Source of the DNA: Pumilibacter intestinalis
GTDB lineage: Bacteria; Bacillota; Clostridia; Christensenellales; Pumilibacteraceae
Assembly (NCBI RefSeq): GCF_943193005.1
Contig: NZ_CALPCH010000004.1
Location: 1-64,000 of the forward strand
Length of the DNA stretch: 64,000 nucleotides
Direction: 5' to 3'
The notes below the pieces were generated by a model. That model was given only the letters and a program-made list of their open reading frames with translations. It did no database searches and was not told the origin of the DNA. Positions within the stretch are counted from its first letter, which is position 1; the number at the start of each line of letters is the position of its first letter. Of this stretch, positions 60,275 through 64,000 are shown piece after piece. Position numbers and translations under genes: made by a program.

Positions 60275-61597
60275 TCAGTTTCTGCGGTTTTTGTCGTTTA
60301 GCCTTTTGAGGAACTCGGGAAATCCGGAGTCGTCCACGTCAACGTGCGACGAAGGGATTTTCGAACCCCCTTCGGGCTGAGGCGGACGAGGTTGTTGCGG
60401 TTGCGGAGCGGGTCTTTGCGGCGCACCGTATCCGAACTGCTGCGGTTGCTGTTGTTGGCGGTTCACAAACGGCGGCTGTTGGGTGCGCGGTTGCGGATTA
60501 AATCCGAACGGCGACTGTTGCTGTACGGGGAATACGTTTAAGTCGCTTCCGCCCGTAAGCCGATTGTAGTAATCGTCTGCCGTGGGCTGTTGGCTTTGTT
60601 GCTGTTGTATCGCCTGCGGCGGCTGATTGTGCGGCTCGCCCGCAGGAGTATCGAAACCGGTGGCTATAATCGTTACCAAAATTTCGTCGTTGAGAGTTTC
60701 GCGTATATCCGCGCCGAAAATTATGTTTGCCGAAGGGTGCACAACCTGTCTTACAAGGTCGGCGGCTTCGTTAATTTCCATAAGAGTGAGGTCGGTGCCG
60801 CCCATGATATTGAGTATAACGCTCGTTGCGCCCTCTATAGAGGTTTCGAGCAACGGACTGAACACGGCCTGCTTTACTGCCTCCACGGTGCGGCGTTCGC
60901 CGCTTCCTCTGCCTATGCCCATGTGAGCTATGCCCTTATCGCGCATTACCGTGCACACGTCGGCAAAGTCGAGGTTTATAAGAGCGGGCGTTACAATCAA
61001 GTCGCTTATTCCCTGAATACCTTGGCGCAAAACGTCGTCGGCATATTTGAACGCGTCGAGCACTTGCAGTTTAGACGCCACTTGCATGAGCTTTTCGTTG
61101 GGTATCACAACAAGCGTGTCCACCACTTTCATGAGGTTTGCAATGCCTATTTCGGCGTTGTTCATTCGAGTTATGCCCTCGAATGCAAACGGCTTAGTCA
61201 CTACGGCAACGGTGAGTTTGCCCATTTCTTTGGCTATGGAAGCCACAACGGGGGCTGCACCCGTTCCCGTTCCTCCGCCCATACCCGCGGTTATAAACAC
61301 AAGGTTTGCGTCCTTTATGGCGTCGGCTATGGCAAGACGGCTTTCTTCCGCCGCTTTCTGACCTATTTCGGGGTCGGCGCCCGCGCCCATTCCGTGAGTA
61401 AGTTTGTCGCCTATCTGTATCCTGTACTGAGCCTTAGACATATTGAGAGCTTGCAAATCGGTATTGAGCGAAATGAATTGCGCACTCTTTATATTAACGG
61501 CTATCATGCGGTTAACGGCGTTATTGCCGCCACCGCCCACACCCACTACCTTTATAACGGCAGGCATATTGGTAACATCTTTGGAATTGACTTGCAT
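60275..61597 (-). CDS. ftsZ: Cell division protein FtsZ
   Basis: FtsZ is the tubulin-like GTPase of the division ring. The protein of 440 residues has [12 protein letters not shown], the signature [14 protein letters not shown], and a C-terminal linker rich in Gln and Pro (about 320-410). The tail [19 protein letters not shown] is the site for FtsA and other partners. I start at the ATG 61595-61597 with GGAGG before it; a GTG four codons upstream overlaps that site. Confidence 0.98.
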   Translation of the reverse strand: MQVNSKDVTNMPAVIKVVGVGGGGNNAVNRMIAVNIKSAQFISLNTDLQALNMSKAQYRIQIGDKLTHGMGAGADPEIGQKAAEESRLAIADAIKDANLVFITAGMGGGTGTGAAPVVASIAKEMGKLTVAVVTKPFAFEGITRMNNAEIGIANLMKVVDTLVVIPNEKLMQVASKLQVLDAFKYADDVLRQGIQGISDLIVTPALINLDFADVCTVMRDKGIAHMGIGRGSGERRTVEAVKQAVFSPLLETSIEGATSVILNIMGGTDLTLMEINEAADLVRQVVHPSANIIFGADIRETLNDEILVTIIATGFDTPAGEPHNQPPQAIQQQQSQQPTADDYYNRLTGGSDLNVFPVQQQSPFGFNPQPRTQQPPFVNRQQQQPQQFGYGAPQRPAPQPQQPRPPQPEGGSKIPSSHVDVDDSGFPEFLKRLNDKNRRN

Positions 61598-61653
61598 ACA
61601 AACCTCCACGCGCCTACATTTTAGACGCCTATATGAGCTTCCTTTTTGTGAGT

Positions 61654-62814
61654 TTATTTTTTACCGAACAAACGGGCGAAAAAGCCCTTCTTTTCTTGCG
61701 GTTGCTGGTCGAGCAACATATCCATAAGACCTATGCCCGACGACATGTGCGGTCTGCTGAACGGCGGGAACGACGGACTTACTATTTCAACGGGCTTGTT
61801 GAGCCGCTTGGAAAGATAGTCGCGCGCACCTTTGAGATAACTCAAGCCGCCGCCGGTAAGGTGATAAGGTATATAATCGGGATAATCGTATTCGCACTTA
61901 GACAAACACTTTTCAATAGTGCTCGCGATAAGTTTGATACGCTCCATAACTATCTCGTTTACTGTTTTTGCCGGAAAAGGAATGCGAGAGTCACGGTCGG
62001 TAATTTCGTACACGTCGGCGTCCGACGCGTTGAGCGAAAGCACCACTTTGCGTTTAAGACTCTCCGCCTGCGAAAACGATATGCCGAACGCCATGGCAAG
62101 GTCGCCCGTGATATGCCCCCCGCCGAGTGAGAAATTATATAGTCCGAGCAAACCGTCGCCCCGCCCCACGGCAACCGACGTTGTGATATATCCCACGTCT
62201 ATGAGCACCACGTACTGGTCGCGCGTAATATCGTCGAACAGCAAAAGTTCTTCGGCGAGAACGCTCGAAACGAATTCGATGGACTCGATACCGAGTTCTT
62301 CGAGAATTTTGCCCACGAAATGAATAAACCTGTTTTCCGCCAAAACGTAAGAAATATGCCCGCCGAGCTTGTTGCTCGTCATGCCCACGGGCTGAACGAG
62401 CCGCCTGTCGTCGTCGAGCGTGTAATAAACGGGGCCTATATTTATCACCGTATAATCGGGGTTGTTGCGGAACACGTCGCCTTGCTCGTGCAACATATCC
62501 ACGTCCGCCTCGGTAACTTTGCGCTTTTTAGTAAGAGAAATGCTCACGTCGCGGCACACAACGGTGGTAAATTCGCCGGGAACGCCCACATACAGTCTTT
62601 TTATTTTTGTGCGCGAATTGGTTTCCGCGTTGTTAATGGCATGTCCTATCGCATAACCGAGCTGGTCCGGCTCAAACCATTCGCCATCGGCAAAACCGGC
62701 GTAATCGCATTCGCCCATGCCGTTTATGCAAATTGTATTGTTGACTCCGCGCTCGCCGATTAGAACGTCTATCTTACCCGAGCCGAAATCAAGAACCGCT
62801 ATGTCCTGAGCCAC
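61654..62814 (-). CDS. ftsA: Cell division protein FtsA
   Basis: FtsA is an actin-like protein that tethers FtsZ to the membrane. The 386-residue protein has the phosphate motif ADFG-like [13 protein letters not shown] near the start, [25 protein letters not shown], and an amphipathic C-terminal helix ([12 protein letters not shown]) that binds membranes. It starts with GTG (62812-62814), with AGGAG eight bases upstream. It lies between divIB and ftsZ. Confidence 0.95.
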   Translation of the reverse strand: MAQDIAVLDFGSGKIDVLIGERGVNNTICINGMGECDYAGFADGEWFEPDQLGYAIGHAINNAETNSRTKIKRLYVGVPGEFTTVVCRDVSISLTKKRKVTEADVDMLHEQGDVFRNNPDYTVINIGPVYYTLDDDRRLVQPVGMTSNKLGGHISYVLAENRFIHFVGKILEELGIESIEFVSSVLAEELLLFDDITRDQYVVLIDVGYITTSVAVGRGDGLLGLYNFSLGGGHITGDLAMAFGISFSQAESLKRKVVLSLNASDADVYEITDRDSRIPFPAKTVNEIVMERIKLIASTIEKCLSKCEYDYPDYIPYHLTGGGLSYLKGARDYLSKRLNKPVEIVSPSFPPFSRPHMSSGIGLMDMLLDQQPQEKKGFFARLFGKK

Positions 62815-62893
62815 CTTATTTCTCCTAAGTCCGATTATAATTATTATATAATGCCATGCAACATAAAGTCAAGAGATTTGCGTTAATCCGCCG

Positions 62894-63640
62894 TTATTCT
62901 CGGTAGTTGGCAATTATCTTTTCGGTGCCGGCAATTACGAGCGTGCCGCGACTGCGTTTGTCGTCGTCGAGTTCGTTCACGTAAACCGACATTGCAAGCC
63001 GCAATTTTTCGGCAAGCCTGTCCGCCGTTACAATCTCCCATTTCATGCCCGTTGCGGTGCGAAGAACTATAAAATTTCCGCTTATGTCAATCTCGTCGAA
63101 AAGATTTATTACGGTATCGTAATACCCCAGCCGTGCGAGCGCGTCGAATATCGCGGTCACAACGTCGGCGTTGCTCAAGCCTTTGGAAGTTGAAAACGTA
63201 AGTTTGTCGCCCGTTTGCAACTCGGAAAGCTCGCCGCTTATCTTGAGATTTATCACCTCGTCGCCGCCGTTCGATATCACCCGCATATCGTTGTCGCAGT
63301 AATACGTGCGGTGTCCGTCGCTCACTTTTACGTAAGCACGCACCTCAACAAAGTCTATGTATATACGGTTCGGAAACTGTTTTTCAACACTTAAAACGCG
63401 CACGTTGCCGCCCAAACTTTTTTCTATGTTTTGAATGGCTTCGGCTTTGTCTACGAAAAAGATACTCGAGCCGTTCTTTATTTTGTGGCTCGCCTTCACC
63501 TTATCGGTATACTGCGATTTCTCCACGTTCACGCAGTGCACGTCTATATGCTGTACGGAAAAAAGAACGCTGTTGAATACCACCAAAAGCGTCACCGCCA
63601 AAAGTACCGAAAAAAGAATTATGAGCTTTTTATTTCTCAT
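62894..63640 (-). CDS. divIB: Cell division protein DivIB/FtsQ
   Basis: The 248-residue protein has a short cytoplasmic end, one membrane helix (about 6-28), and a POTRA-like domain starting VQHIDVHCVNVEKS. It supports peptidoglycan synthesis at the septum with DivIC and FtsL. The typical FtsQ region with FPNRIYIDFVEVRAYVKVSD is present. It lies between murA and ftsA. Confidence 0.88.
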   Translation of the reverse strand: MRNKKLIILFSVLLAVTLLVVFNSVLFSVQHIDVHCVNVEKSQYTDKVKASHKIKNGSSIFFVDKAEAIQNIEKSLGGNVRVLSVEKQFPNRIYIDFVEVRAYVKVSDGHRTYYCDNDMRVISNGGDEVINLKISGELSELQTGDKLTFSTSKGLSNADVVTAIFDALARLGYYDTVINLFDEIDISGNFIVLRTATGMKWEIVTADRLAEKLRLAMSVYVNELDDDKRSRGTLVIAGTEKIIANYRE

Positions 63641-63700
63641 GATATAATTATATCATTTGTCGAAAAATAAATCAACTGTTTGCGTATATGTAAGATATCG

Positions 63701-64000
63701 TCAGTTTTCGATAACTCTCTTTATATCCGCGCCCAAAAGCGCGAACGCGTTTTCTATTTTATCGTATCCTCTGTCTATGTGCCGCACGCCCGTTATAACG
63801 CTGTCGCCGTCCGCGCCGATTGCCGCCGCTACGAGCGCCGCGCCGCCGCGCAAATCTTCCGCCGCTACGAGTGCACCGCTCAATTTTTTCACGCCCTTAA
63901 CCACAGCCACGCGGTCTTTTACTATTATGTTCGCACCCATCTTTATCAGTTGCGCCGTATATTTGAACCTGTTTTCGAACATGTTTTCCACTATAAAACT
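63701..64000 (-). CDS. murA: UDP-N-acetylglucosamine enolpyruvyl transferase MurA, C-terminal part
   Basis: The frame continues past the right edge without a start. The last 99 residues have the MurA pattern FENRFKYTAQLIKMGANI, VKKLSGALVAAEDLRGGAALV and HIDRGYDKIENAFALLGADI. MurA makes the first committed intermediate of peptidoglycan. It precedes divIB here. The active-site cysteine lies beyond the window. Confidence 0.92.
   Translation of the reverse strand, partial: SFIVENMFENRFKYTAQLIKMGANIIVKDRVAVVKGVKKLSGALVAAEDLRGGAALVAAAIGADGDSVITGVRHIDRGYDKIENAFALLGADIKRVIEN

Noticed and set aside
60590-61624. Long plus-strand open frame of 344 codons opposite ftsZ
   Set aside because: It is a shadow of ftsZ, rich in His, Tyr and Phe with no family motif. 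Similar shadows lie opposite smc, rnc, spoIVA and the GH2 gene.

Overview
The window looks like a chromosomal segment of an endospore-forming member of the Bacillota, most like the Clostridia. The evidence is a set of sporulation genes (spoIVA, spoIIGA-sigE, sigG, a YlmC-family gene), the gene order rnhB-rbgA-trmD-rimM-khpA-rpsP-ffh-ylxM and ftsY-smc-rnc-plsX-rpmF, and a minimal SufC/SufB-type iron-sulfur pair. No species can be named from the sequence alone. Most genes lie on the minus strand, so they read from high to low coordinates.

Region by region: 1-5.7 kb holds an F-type ATP synthase operon (atpB-E-F-H-A-G-D-C). Its last gene, atpC, breaks off about 75 bases from the left edge, and its delta subunit is unusually short. 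5.8-12 kb is a translation and protein-targeting block (yraN, rnhB, rbgA, trmD, rimM, khpA, rpsP, ffh, ylxM, ftsY). 12-17.5 kb holds smc, an RNase III without its RNA-binding domain, plsX and rpmF. 17.5-20.1 kb has a radical SAM protein of the spore photoproduct lyase type and the SufB/SufC pair. 20.3-22.4 kb has seven tRNA genes (Gly, Arg, His, two Gln, Lys, then Leu) around rarA.

22.4-28.7 kb is an accessory, visibly scarred region. It holds a decayed serine recombinase next to tRNA-Leu, then an AT-rich antibiotic-resistance operon: cat (chloramphenicol acetyltransferase), a Vat-type streptogramin A acetyltransferase and a small zinc-ribbon protein. Each acetyltransferase gene is preceded by a short leader ORF and an inverted repeat that look like translational attenuators. 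Next come an AraC-type regulator, a broken membrane-protein gene and an unknown membrane protein. The region ends at a breakpoint that joins a metK lacking its front third to a truncated methyltransferase gene.

28.8-44.5 kb is a carbohydrate locus, probably for mannan or beta-mannosides. It has an AraC regulator divergent from a large modular lipoprotein, two CUT1-type permeases, a solute-binding lipoprotein, a tail-anchored secreted protein, a GH2 beta-mannosidase, a HAD phosphatase, a GH5-like lipoprotein and a beta-propeller protein, followed by a PnuC-like transporter. No transport ATPase gene is present, so a shared one elsewhere is implied.

44.6-64 kb returns to core functions: rdgB, spoIVA, plsY, der, a DUF512 radical SAM protein, three envelope proteins of unknown role, a pseudouridine synthase, feoAB, nrdR, a YlmC-family protein with a cysteine-rich tail, sigG, sigE, spoIIGA, ftsZ, ftsA, divIB and the C-terminal part of murA. 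The sigG gene is turned round relative to its usual neighbours and converges on sigE with a single base between the stop codons.

The main points for a second look are the two probable sequence junctions (near 75 and near 28,240), the two stacked leader-peptide attenuators, the domain-stripped AtpH and RNase III, the inverted sigG, two terminator/promoter overlaps, and apparently leaderless genes.
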